The position numbers and the translations under genes are program-made. The notes below the pieces were generated by a model that saw only the letters and a list, made by a program, of their open reading frames with translations, did no database searches and was not told where the DNA came from. Below are positions 27,769 to 35,800 of a stretch of 64,000 nucleotides of DNA, piece by piece. Every line of letters starts with the position of its first letter. Positions within the stretch are counted from its first letter, which is position 1. Source of the stretch: Paractinoplanes brasiliensis (GTDB taxonomy: Bacteria > Actinomycetota > Actinomycetes > Mycobacteriales > Micromonosporaceae); the NCBI RefSeq assembly GCF_004362215.1, contig NZ_SNWR01000001.1, positions 5,624,001-5,688,000 of the forward strand. The letters are read 5' to 3'.

Positions 27769-27935
27769 ACGCATGGTCCCCTGTTTCCCGCTCGGGCTGC
27801 GACCTAATCGTGACGGGCGCCCGGGCGGCTCATCCGATCGCCGCCGGGAAACGTGTTATCCATGGACGGCTTGGGCGTCTCCCTTCCCGTGGCCGGTCAG
27901 AGCCACGGCCTGGACGCCCGACGGAAGGTTGGACA

Positions 27936-29786
27936 ATGGCGGAGCAACCCGACACCGCGGTCGTGATCGCCGCGCGCGACGGCGACCCGGTCGCGGTCGA
28001 CCGGCTCGTCGCCGGATATCTGCCGTTGGTCTACACGATCGTCGGGCGGGCGCTGGAAGGTCACGCCGACGTCGACGACGTCGTGCAGGACGTGATGCTG
28101 CGGGTGCTGCGCAACCTGGGTGACCTGCGCGAGCCCGAGGCGTTCCGGTCGTGGCTGGTGGCCATCACGGTGCGCCAGGTGCGGGAACGGTTCCGGGCCC
28201 GGCGCGGCGCCCCCGAGGCGCTCCTGCACGAGGACCTCCGTGACCCCGGTGCCGACTTCACCGACCTCGCGATCACCCGGCTCGAGCTCAGCGGCCAGCG
28301 CCGCGAGACCGCCGAGGCGACCCGCTGGCTCGACGAGGACAACCGCGAACTGCTCTCGCTGTGGTGGCTGGAGGCCTCCGGCGAGCTCACCCGTGACGAG
28401 ATCGTCGCCGCCACCGACGTCACCCGTCAGCACGCCGCCGTACGCATCCAGCGGATGAAGGGCCAGCTCGAGACGGCCCGGGTCGTGGTGCGCGCGCTCG
28501 CCGCCGCCCCGCCCTGCCCCGATCTGCAGTTGCTGACCACCGAGTGGGACGGGCGGCCCGGCCCGCTGTGGCGCAAACGCATCGCCCGGCACACCCGAGA
28601 GTGCCGGAACTGCTCACCCGCCTGGAACGGGCTGGTCGCGGCCGAGCGGCTGCTCGCCGGGATGGCCCTGGTGCCGCTGCCCGCCGGCCTGCTCAGCACC
28701 TCGGCGACCGCCGGTGGCTTGGCGGCGGCGAAAACCGCGGGCGGCGCGGCCGCCGCGAAGACGGCCGGTGGCTCTCACCTGGCGGCCAAGGTCGGCTTCA
28801 GCCTGTCCCGCAAGGTGCTCACGGCCGCGCTGTCGACGACCGCGGTCGCCGGTGGCGCCACGGCCGTCGTCGTCACCCAGCAGTCCGAGAGCCCGGCGGT
28901 GAGCACCGCGGCGGTCGCCGCACCGACGACCCGGCCCGCGCCCGCACCCGCCCCGACGACCGCCGCGCCCACCCCCACCCGTACGGGGAAAATCACCCCC
29001 ACGGGCAAGCCCAGGCCCACGACCAAGGCGCCAGTGGTGGTCACCGCGAAGGCGAGCAAGAAGAAGGGCGTGGGCGTCTGGGAGTTCACCGGCACCCGCG
29101 CGGCCCTGGACGATGTCGGGGCGGGCTGGTACTACAACTGGTCGTCGAACAACAGGAGCATGCCGGGCCCGTCCGACGTCGAGTTCGTCCCGATGATCTG
29201 GGGCAAGGACAACGTCACCGCCGCCACCCTGGCCGAGGCGAAAAAGGAGGGCGACGTCCTGCTCGGGTTCAACGAGCCCGACATGGACGGCCAGGCGAAC
29301 ATGACAGTGGAGCAGGCGCTGGCGGACTGGCCCGAGCTGCAGGCGACCGGCATGCGGCTGGGCAGTCCCGCGGTCGCGTTCGGCGGCGACACCGCGGGCG
29401 GCTGGCTCGACCGGTTCATGACCGGCGCGAAGCAGAAGGGCTACCGGGTCGACTTCATCACGTTGCACTGGTACGGATCCGACTTCTCCAAGGCGGCGGT
29501 CGGTCAGTTCCTCGGGTACGTCGACGCGGTGCACAAGCGCTACGGCAAGCCGGTCTGGATCACCGAGTACGGCCTGATGAACTTCGCCGGATCCCCCAAG
29601 TACCCGACGCAGGCCCAGCTCGTGACGTTCATCAACGGCTCGACCAAGGGCCTGCAGAAACGGGCGTACGTCGAGCGGTACGCCTGGTTCGGGCTGCCGG
29701 CCGTGGGCGACAGCGCCGACTTCGGGCTCTATCGCGACGGCAACAGTCCGACGGAGGCGGGAAAGGCGTACAAGGCCGCGGGGTAA
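27936..29786 (+). CDS. ECF sigma factor fused to zinc motif, membrane helix and GH128-type hydrolase
   Basis: 616 aa in one uninterrupted frame. Residues 8-90 are sigma region 2 (DVDDVVQDVMLRVLRNLGDL, FRSWLVAITVRQVRERF), 110-190 sigma region 4-like (ELTRDEIVAATDVTRQHAAVRIQRM). H219-x3-C223-x2-C226 (HTRECRNC) is the zinc signature of ZAS anti-sigma domains. Residues 293-313 form a membrane helix (VLTAALSTTAVAGGATAVVV). A Pro/Thr-rich linker (315-370) leads to a GH128/Asl1-like glycoside hydrolase core (375-616) with GFNEPD (Glu447) and WITEYG (Glu544) as likely catalytic acids, and LHWYG. The order implies a sigma factor tethered inside and a glucanase outside. ATG 27936 follows GGAAGG. Confidence 0.88.
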   Translation: MAEQPDTAVVIAARDGDPVAVDRLVAGYLPLVYTIVGRALEGHADVDDVVQDVMLRVLRNLGDLREPEAFRSWLVAITVRQVRERFRARRGAPEALLHEDLRDPGADFTDLAITRLELSGQRRETAEATRWLDEDNRELLSLWWLEASGELTRDEIVAATDVTRQHAAVRIQRMKGQLETARVVVRALAAAPPCPDLQLLTTEWDGRPGPLWRKRIARHTRECRNCSPAWNGLVAAERLLAGMALVPLPAGLLSTSATAGGLAAAKTAGGAAAAKTAGGSHLAAKVGFSLSRKVLTAALSTTAVAGGATAVVVTQQSESPAVSTAAVAAPTTRPAPAPAPTTAAPTPTRTGKITPTGKPRPTTKAPVVVTAKASKKKGVGVWEFTGTRAALDDVGAGWYYNWSSNNRSMPGPSDVEFVPMIWGKDNVTAATLAEAKKEGDVLLGFNEPDMDGQANMTVEQALADWPELQATGMRLGSPAVAFGGDTAGGWLDRFMTGAKQKGYRVDFITLHWYGSDFSKAAVGQFLGYVDAVHKRYGKPVWITEYGLMNFAGSPKYPTQAQLVTFINGSTKGLQKRAYVERYAWFGLPAVGDSADFGLYRDGNSPTEAGKAYKAAG

Positions 29787-29796
29787 CGTCGGCTCC

Positions 29797-30795
29797 ATGA
29801 TTCGGTTCGGGTACAAGGCTTCGGCGGAACAGTTCCCGCCGGCGGAACTTCTGAAATACGGCGTGCTGGCCGAGGAACTCGGCTTCGACTCCGTCTTCGT
29901 CAGCGACCACCTGCAGCCGTGGCGGCACGACGGCGGGCACGCCCCGGCCGCGCTGCCGTGGCTGGGAGCACTCGCCGCCCGGACGGAGCGGGTGCTGATC
30001 GGCACCAGCGTGCTCACGCCGACGTTCCGCTACCACCCCGCGGTGGTCGCCCAGGCGTTCGCCACACTCGGCTGCCTCGCGCCCGGCCGGGCCATCCTGG
30101 GCGTCGGCTCCGGCGAATCGCTCAACGAGGTGCCGCTCGGGCTCCAGTGGCCCGACGGCAAGGAGCGGTTCGCCCGCCTCAAGGAGGCGGTGCTGCTGAT
30201 CCAGAAGCTGTGGACCGAAGACCGGGTGACCTACGAGGGGCAGTTCTACCGCACCGAGAACGCCACCATCTACGACAAGCCCGAGACGCCGGTCCCGATC
30301 TACATCGGCGCGTCCGGCCCCGCCGCGACCAGGCTCGCCGGCCGCATCTCCGACGGCTTCATCACCACCAGCGGCAAGGGCCACGCGCTCTACACCGACA
30401 CGCTGCTGCCCGCCGTCCGCGAGGGCGCCGAGAAGGCCGGCCGCACGATCGACGACCTCGACCTGATGATCGAGGTCAAGGTGAGCTTCGACTCCGACGC
30501 CGACAAGGCCCGTAACGACACCCAGCACTGGGGCGCGCTGGCCCTCTCGCCCGACGAGAAAACCGGCGTCGAGGACCCGATCGAGATGCAGCGGCTCTCC
30601 GATGCCCTCCCGGTCGAGCGCACCGCGAGCCGCTGGATCTGCTCCTCCGACCCCGACGAGCACGTGAGCAAGGTCGTCGAATACCTCGACATGGGCTTCA
30701 AGCACCTGGTCTTCCACGCCCCGGGCCCCGACCAGGAACGCTTCCTGCGCCTCTACAGCTCCCAGATCCTCCCCGAACTCCGCAAGCGCTCCTGA
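29797..30795 (+). CDS. fgd: F420-dependent glucose-6-phosphate dehydrogenase
   Basis: 332 aa luciferase-like TIM-barrel enzyme that oxidises glucose-6-phosphate with coenzyme F420, giving reduced F420. It matches FGD1 of mycobacteria in landmark positions: GYKASAEQF at the start, VSDHLQPWRHDGGHAP, GTSVLTPTFRYHPAVVAQAFA, TTSGKG, and HLVFHAPGPDQERFL at the C-terminus. It starts 10 bases after the ECF/GH128 gene on the same strand and may be co-transcribed with it. F420 enzymes of this kind are usual in Mycobacterium, Streptomyces and Micromonosporaceae. Confidence 0.93.
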   Translation: MIRFGYKASAEQFPPAELLKYGVLAEELGFDSVFVSDHLQPWRHDGGHAPAALPWLGALAARTERVLIGTSVLTPTFRYHPAVVAQAFATLGCLAPGRAILGVGSGESLNEVPLGLQWPDGKERFARLKEAVLLIQKLWTEDRVTYEGQFYRTENATIYDKPETPVPIYIGASGPAATRLAGRISDGFITTSGKGHALYTDTLLPAVREGAEKAGRTIDDLDLMIEVKVSFDSDADKARNDTQHWGALALSPDEKTGVEDPIEMQRLSDALPVERTASRWICSSDPDEHVSKVVEYLDMGFKHLVFHAPGPDQERFLRLYSSQILPELRKRS

Positions 30796-30809
30796 AACCA
30801 GGACGAGCC

Positions 30810-30837
30810 GGGCTCTGGAGACGCGTTCCCAGAGCCC
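30810..30837 (+). terminator. Hairpin after fgd
   Basis: A perfect 9-bp stem (30810-30818 with 30829-30837, GGGCTCTGG) and 10-base loop, 15 bases after the fgd stop. It separates fgd from the DarT/DarG operon. Confidence 0.65.
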
Positions 30838-30931
30838 AGCTCAGCTGACGCCGCAAGAGCAGTCGATGACACCCTGATCCGAAACGAACCGCCAATCCGG
30901 CGAGGCAACGGATCCGGAGATCGACGACGAC

Positions 30932-31612
30932 ATGACTGACGCAGACGTCTCGACCGCAGGCACACGATGGCTCTACCACTTCACCCACATCGAGAACCTG
31001 GCTGCCATCCGGCAGGCTGGGAGTCTCAGCTGTGACCTTGTGGCGCGGACCGGAATGACGCACACCGAGGTGGGGGCACGAGACATCAAGGAGTCACGGC
31101 GCAGACGCAGGATTCCCATCCATCCGGGCGGACACGTCGGCGACTACGTGCCGTTCTACTTCGCGCCTCGCTCGCCCATGATGTACCGAATCTCCTGTGA
31201 GCATCGGGATCGGGTTCCTGACCGCTATCAGGGTGGAGACAAGCCCCTGGTCTACCTGGTCTCCACGGTACGGGCGGTGGTCGATGCCAGTTTGCTGTGG
31301 GTTGCCACCGACGGGAACGCTGCGACTGCAACCTCCGAGTTCACATCGAGCGTGGAGGACATGCTCCGCATGATCGACTGGCCATTGATGGAGGCGGAGC
31401 GTTGGAACAACACACCGGAGGACCCTGACCGGCAGCGCCGTCGTCAAGCCGAGTTCCTCGTCCACCGGACGGTTCCGCTGGACGTTGTCAGTTGGGTCGG
31501 AGTGCACGACGACCGGTTCAGGTCTCGAGCCGGTAACGTTCTGGCCGGTCACAGGCTCGGCCAGCGGATTATCGTCAGACCCGGCTGGTACTACGGGTTC
31601 GAACGGAGGTGA
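30932..31612 (+). CDS. darT: DarT single-stranded-DNA ADP-ribosyltransferase toxin
   Basis: 226 aa, DarT (DUF4433) family. DarT uses NAD+ to ADP-ribosylate thymine or guanine in single-stranded DNA, blocking replication. Visible features: YHFTHIENLAAI near residues 15-26 (NAD-binding His and neighbours), VPFYFAPRSPMMY at 73-85, and the catalytic glutamate Glu174 in RQAEFLV. Codon use is less GC-biased than in flanking genes. It ends 4 bases before its antitoxin gene, the usual order. DarTG systems limit phage or control growth. Confidence 0.93.
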   Translation: MTDADVSTAGTRWLYHFTHIENLAAIRQAGSLSCDLVARTGMTHTEVGARDIKESRRRRRIPIHPGGHVGDYVPFYFAPRSPMMYRISCEHRDRVPDRYQGGDKPLVYLVSTVRAVVDASLLWVATDGNAATATSEFTSSVEDMLRMIDWPLMEAERWNNTPEDPDRQRRRQAEFLVHRTVPLDVVSWVGVHDDRFRSRAGNVLAGHRLGQRIIVRPGWYYGFERR

Positions 31613-31616
31613 TGTC

Positions 31617-32702
31617 ATGATCGAAGAAGCTCACGGAAATCTCCTCACGGCCGACACGGACGCACTGGTGAATACGGTGAACACGGTCGGCGTGATGGGT
31701 AAGGGCATCGCTCTGCAGTTCAAGCGCGCGTTCCCGGCCAACTTCCGTGCCTACCGTGCGGCCTGCGCTCGTGGTGAGGTGCAGTTGGGCCGCGTGTGGG
31801 TATTCGACACCGGCGTGATGGGGCCCCGCCGCTACCTGCTCAACTTCCCGACAAAGCAGCACTGGCGCAGCCACTCGCGGCTGGCGGACATCGCCTCCGG
31901 CCTGGATTCGCTGGTAACTGTCATCAAGGAACGAGGGATCGAGTCAGTCGCTATCCCGGCGTTGGGTTGCGGTAACGGAGGGTTGGAGTGGAGTGACGTC
32001 CGACCGCTGATCGAAAAGGCCTGCGGCCGGATGCCTGACGTAAGGGTGGTGGTCTACCCACCCGAAGGCGCGCCGTCCGCTGACGCGATGCCGAACGCCA
32101 CGCCGCGGCCGGCGCTTACTCCACCTCGCGCCCTGTTGATGTCGGCCGTCGACAGGTACCTCGTCCGGGCACGGTTGCAGGAGGTGCGCGAAGGGATCAG
32201 CGAACTCGAGATCCAGAAGCTCGCCTACTTTCTTCAGATTCTCGGTGCGCCTTTGCGTCTGAGCTTCGTCCGGGGGACGTACGGGCCCTACGCCGCTCAA
32301 CTCAGTCATGCCCTCGACGCGCTTGAGGGCCACCACCTGACCGGTCTGGGGGATCGATCGGCTCGGGTCACCGAGTTCGCGCCGATCAACCCGGTCAGGG
32401 AGAGCGTTGACGAGGCCGAGCAGCAACTCGCCGGGCGTCCCGACGATCTGGAGCGGCTGGACGCCCTGCTGGAACTTGTCGAGGGGTTCGAGACTCCTTA
32501 CAGCCTCGAGTTGCTCGCCACGGTGCACTTTGCGTCCGGTCATGAGCCGAGGACGGATGATCCGGCGGCCCTGGCCGATCGGGTGGCGTCGTGGAGCCTG
32601 CGGAAGGCGCGATTGTTCACCGGCAAACACGTGGCGCTGGCGGCCGGGCGGCTCGCTGAGCAGGGCCTCTTGCCAGCCGTTCCTAGCCGTCCGACTTCCT
32701 GA
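31617..32702 (+). CDS. darG: DarG macrodomain antitoxin
   Basis: 361 aa. The macrodomain (residues 1-150) removes ADP-ribose from DNA: GNLLTADTDALVNTVNTVG, VMGKGIALQFKRAFP and IPALGCGNGGLEWSDV are characteristic. The C-terminal half (160-361) begins with YLVRARLQEV and a motif of the form EIQKLAYFLQ...GPYAAQLSHAL, a helical domain that in DarG sequesters DarT directly. GGAGGTGAT lies just before the ATG, inside the end of darT. The 3' end overlaps the oppositely oriented glycosyltransferase gene by 20 bases. Confidence 0.92.
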   Translation: MIEEAHGNLLTADTDALVNTVNTVGVMGKGIALQFKRAFPANFRAYRAACARGEVQLGRVWVFDTGVMGPRRYLLNFPTKQHWRSHSRLADIASGLDSLVTVIKERGIESVAIPALGCGNGGLEWSDVRPLIEKACGRMPDVRVVVYPPEGAPSADAMPNATPRPALTPPRALLMSAVDRYLVRARLQEVREGISELEIQKLAYFLQILGAPLRLSFVRGTYGPYAAQLSHALDALEGHHLTGLGDRSARVTEFAPINPVRESVDEAEQQLAGRPDDLERLDALLELVEGFETPYSLELLATVHFASGHEPRTDDPAALADRVASWSLRKARLFTGKHVALAAGRLAEQGLLPAVPSRPTS

Positions 32703-33969
32703 CCGCCCGGAGCTGAGCGCGGCGGCCCGACTTGGCGCCTGTGCCTTCGCCGTTGATGACTTTCAGGTTGGGCTGGGTTTGCCGCAGGCCCTGGATACGG
32801 CGGCGGCGGGCGCCGACCTCGCGGCGTTCGGGCTGGGTGGCGCCGGGGGCGAGGCGCCACTGGGTCTGGGCCGAACGGGGTTGAGTGTCGGGGCCGCCGA
32901 GCCGGGCCGGGTGGCCGTCGGGCAGTGCCGGCGGGGTGCTGTTGCGGGGGTCGTGGCGGTGGAACGGTGGCTGCACGGGTGGAACCCTGCGGCTGGGGTG
33001 GCGCCGGTCCGCGTCGGACCAGCCTTTGGCGCCGGTGAACTGGCGTACGGTGGTTCGCTCGCGGGCCAGGCGCTCGTCGGTGCGGCGGCCCTCGGCCAGG
33101 GACTCCACGGCGCGGCGGTCCAGGGCACGGCGTCCGGCGCCGGTTTCGTCGTTGAGCGGGGCGCGGCGGCCGAGGCCGGGGTAGGAGAAGTTCCGCGTGG
33201 GGGCGGGCGGGGCCCACGTCGTACGGTCGGTTCGGCGCAGCTCGCGCAGGGTGGCGCGCAGCCAGTGGCGTAGGCGGGGACGGTCGGCCGGGCGGTGAGC
33301 CGGCGGCAGGGCGACGCTCGGCACCTCGGCCACCCGCAGGCCCCGTGCGGCGGGGCGCAGGGCGAGCAGCGCGCCGATCTCAGGACCGTCGCCCCAGACA
33401 GCCGCCGCGCGAGACGCGGAACCGGCCGCATGAGAGTGGGGGAAGGCGGGGTCGGCGAGGCCGAGCGATGGCACGGCGTCGCGCCAGAAGGCGGCGTACC
33501 CGAAACCGGGGTCGGTGCGGCGGATGCCCAGAACGGCGTTGCAGAACCAGATCAGCAGCAGGTCGGCCCAGCGGCGGAGCCGCCCGCCGGTCAGATCGCG
33601 CCCGCCCGCCGAGTAGCGGGAGCCCATCGCCACGTCGGCCCCGGCGGTCAGTGAGCGCACGAACCGGGGAATCTCGGCCGGGTCGGTGGAGCCGTCACCG
33701 TTGAGCGTCACCACGATGTCGCCGTGGGCCGCCCGGACGCCGCACGCGATCGCGTTGCCCGGGCCGGGCCGCGTGGGGGGCACCAGCACGGCGCCCGGGC
33801 GGGACGACAGGTCCAGGCCCGCGCCGACCACGATCACCTCGTCGACCGGGGGCAGTCCGCGCAACAGGAGCTCGAGCCCGGCGGAATCGCGGGCCGGGAT
33901 CACAACGCTTACTGAGGGTGACGAAGTTCGGCGGTGGCTCGTCGCTGCGGAAAGCGGCGAAGGAGGCAT
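32683..33969 (-). CDS. Family 2 glycosyltransferase with long basic tail
   Basis: 428 aa. Residues 18-240 form a GT-A glycosyltransferase of the dolichol-phosphate-sugar type: VSVVIPARDSAG, DEVIVVGAG, NGDGSTDPAEIP (a DxD-like metal site), and ADVAMGSRYSAGGRD. After about residue 250 comes nearly 180 residues rich in Arg, Pro, Gln and Thr with no recognised domain; this tail is probably disordered. GAGGAG precedes the ATG. A nearby lipid-linked sugar donor would be expected. The tail's 3' end overlaps darG. Confidence 0.85.
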   Translation of the reverse strand: MPPSPLSAATSHRRTSSPSVSVVIPARDSAGLELLLRGLPPVDEVIVVGAGLDLSSRPGAVLVPPTRPGPGNAIACGVRAAHGDIVVTLNGDGSTDPAEIPRFVRSLTAGADVAMGSRYSAGGRDLTGGRLRRWADLLLIWFCNAVLGIRRTDPGFGYAAFWRDAVPSLGLADPAFPHSHAAGSASRAAAVWGDGPEIGALLALRPAARGLRVAEVPSVALPPAHRPADRPRLRHWLRATLRELRRTDRTTWAPPAPTRNFSYPGLGRRAPLNDETGAGRRALDRRAVESLAEGRRTDERLARERTTVRQFTGAKGWSDADRRHPSRRVPPVQPPFHRHDPRNSTPPALPDGHPARLGGPDTQPRSAQTQWRLAPGATQPERREVGARRRRIQGLRQTQPNLKVINGEGTGAKSGRRAQLRAVRKSDG

Positions 33970-34199
33970 GGCGGTGCTCCTCAGGCTTGTTCCTGATCAA
34001 GAAAACTACCGGTCGGCAACCGAACAGCAACTCACCGGAACGGTGGAGGACGACCATCTTCGTGGACCGTCCGGGACCCGCCCGACGGCTCTTCGGAGTC
34101 CGATAAAGCCGGTTCGTCACTACGCTGCGTACGGGAATGGGGGGTTGGGGGTAGGGTTTGATCCGTTGCGCCGAATGTCCTGGAGGAAGAGGAAAACCA

Positions 34200-35072
34200 G
34201 TGAAACTTGGCCTGCACATCTCGAACTTCACCTGGCCCGAGGGCGCTCCTCGGCTCGGTCCGGTCCTTGCCGACATCGCGTCCTCGGCCGACGAGGCCGG
34301 CTTCGAGCGAATCAGCGTGATGGACCACCTCTGGCAGATCGGAGTGATCGGCCCGCCGGAGTGGGACATGCTCGAGGCCTACACGGCGCTCGGCTTCGTG
34401 GCCGCTCATACCAAGAACGCCAAGCTGCTCACCCTGGTTACGGGCGTGGTCTATCGCGACCCGGGACTGCTGGCCAAGGCCGTCACCACGCTCGACGTGC
34501 TCAGCGGCGGCCGCGCGATCCTCGGCATCGGCGCGGCCTGGAACGAGGAGGAGTCGCGCGGGCTGGGCCTGCTGTTCCCGCCGACCAAGGAACGGTTCGA
34601 GCGGCTCGAGGAAGCGCTCAAGATCTGCAAGCAGATGTTCGCCGGTGACGAGACGGCCTTCCACGGCACGCATTACCAGCTCGACCGCCTGCTCAACCAC
34701 CCGCTGCCGCTGGCCCGCCCGCACCTGCCGATCCTGGTCGGCGGTGGCGGTGAGAAGAAGACGCTGCGGCTGGTCGCCCAGTACGCCGACGCCTGCAACC
34801 TGTTCCCCGGCCCCGAGGTGCAGCACAAGCTCGACGTGCTCAAACGGCATTGCGACGAGGTGGGCCGCGACTACGACGAGATCCAGAAGACCGTGCTGTT
34901 CAACTTCGACCTGGGGGAGAAGGGCGAGCGGGTCGGCGAGATCGTCGAGGGCCTGCGCCGGCTGCACGCGATGGGTTTCGAGGTCGGGCACGGCGGCCTG
35001 CGCAACGCCTGGGACACCAAGCAGTTCGAGGTGTTCGCGAAAGAGATCGTCCCCGCGGCGGAGAGCTTCTGA
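34200..35072 (+). CDS. LLM-class F420-dependent oxidoreductase
   Basis: 290 aa luciferase-like oxidoreductase. Landmarks: LGLHISNFTWPEG, SVMDHL, LTLVTGVVYRDPGLLAKAVTTLDVLSGGRAILGIGAAW, and PILVGGGGEKKTLRLVAQYADACN. The GTG at 34200 follows AGGAAGAGGA. It likely uses F420H2 made by fgd. Function in a specific pathway is unknown. The HAD phosphatase starts 3 bases after its stop, so the two form an operon. Confidence 0.9.
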   Translation: MKLGLHISNFTWPEGAPRLGPVLADIASSADEAGFERISVMDHLWQIGVIGPPEWDMLEAYTALGFVAAHTKNAKLLTLVTGVVYRDPGLLAKAVTTLDVLSGGRAILGIGAAWNEEESRGLGLLFPPTKERFERLEEALKICKQMFAGDETAFHGTHYQLDRLLNHPLPLARPHLPILVGGGGEKKTLRLVAQYADACNLFPGPEVQHKLDVLKRHCDEVGRDYDEIQKTVLFNFDLGEKGERVGEIVEGLRRLHAMGFEVGHGGLRNAWDTKQFEVFAKEIVPAAESF

Positions 35073-35074
35073 CG

Positions 35075-35731
35075 ATGACGATCGAGGCAGTGGTTTTCGA
35101 CCTGGACGGCGTCGTCATCGACACCGAGGAGGTGTGGGAGGAGGTCCGGCGCGGTTACGTGGCCGAGTTCGGCCGCGAGTTCCTGCCCGACACCCAGGAC
35201 AGGATGATGGGCATGAGCACCCCGGAATGGTCCGGTCACCTGGCCCACGACGTCGGTGTTCCCCGTACGCCCGAGCAGGTGGCCGCCGACGTGCTGGGCC
35301 GGATGGCCGAGCGGTACAAGTCGTCGCTCCCGCTGATTCCCGGCTCGGTCGAGGCCGTACGGCGTCTCGGCGCCCGTTTCCCGCTGGCGCTGGCCAGCTC
35401 GTCGGCCCGGATCCTGATCGACCAGGTGCTCGAGACGGCCGGGCTGACCGACGCGTTCCGGGTCACCCTGTCGACCGAGGAGGTGCCGCGCGGCAAACCG
35501 GCCCCCGACGTCTACTTCACCGCCTGCGAGAAGCTCGGTTTCGCCCCGGCGGTCTGCGCCGCCGTCGAGGATTCCAGCAACGGCCTCCGCTCGGCGGCCG
35601 CGGCGGGCCTGGCCGTGATCGCCGTCCCGCACGGCGTCTATCCGCCGGCCGCCGACGCCCTGACCCTGGCCTCCCTGGTCGTCACCGACGTGTCCGAGTT
35701 GTCACCGGAGGTTGTCGGAGGTCTCCGTTGA
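35075..35731 (+). CDS. HAD-superfamily hydrolase (beta-phosphoglucomutase-like)
   Basis: 218 aa HAD hydrolase of the PGMB/phosphatase subgroup. Motif I VVFDLDGVVIDTE (residues 6-18) gives the DxD pair, motif II LASSSA, motif III GKPAPDVYF with the lysine, and motif IV VEDSSNGLRSA. The cap domain lies between residues 16 and 85. Start at the ATG 35075, next to the LLM gene stop. Substrate is a sugar phosphate or another small phosphate ester; not determined by sequence. Confidence 0.92.
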   Translation: MTIEAVVFDLDGVVIDTEEVWEEVRRGYVAEFGREFLPDTQDRMMGMSTPEWSGHLAHDVGVPRTPEQVAADVLGRMAERYKSSLPLIPGSVEAVRRLGARFPLALASSSARILIDQVLETAGLTDAFRVTLSTEEVPRGKPAPDVYFTACEKLGFAPAVCAAVEDSSNGLRSAAAAGLAVIAVPHGVYPPAADALTLASLVVTDVSELSPEVVGGLR

Positions 35732-35800
35732 GAAACGTGCAGGTGTGAAAGATCTTGGAGGCGGGTAGTTCGCGGCTGACTTTCCCCTCGGAGGTGGCCT

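Noticed and set aside
27846..27880. ECF-type promoter GGGAAAC with CGTCT before the sigma-hydrolase gene
   Set aside because: The spacing between the two elements is about 23 bases, too long for an ECF promoter, so autoregulation is not claimed.
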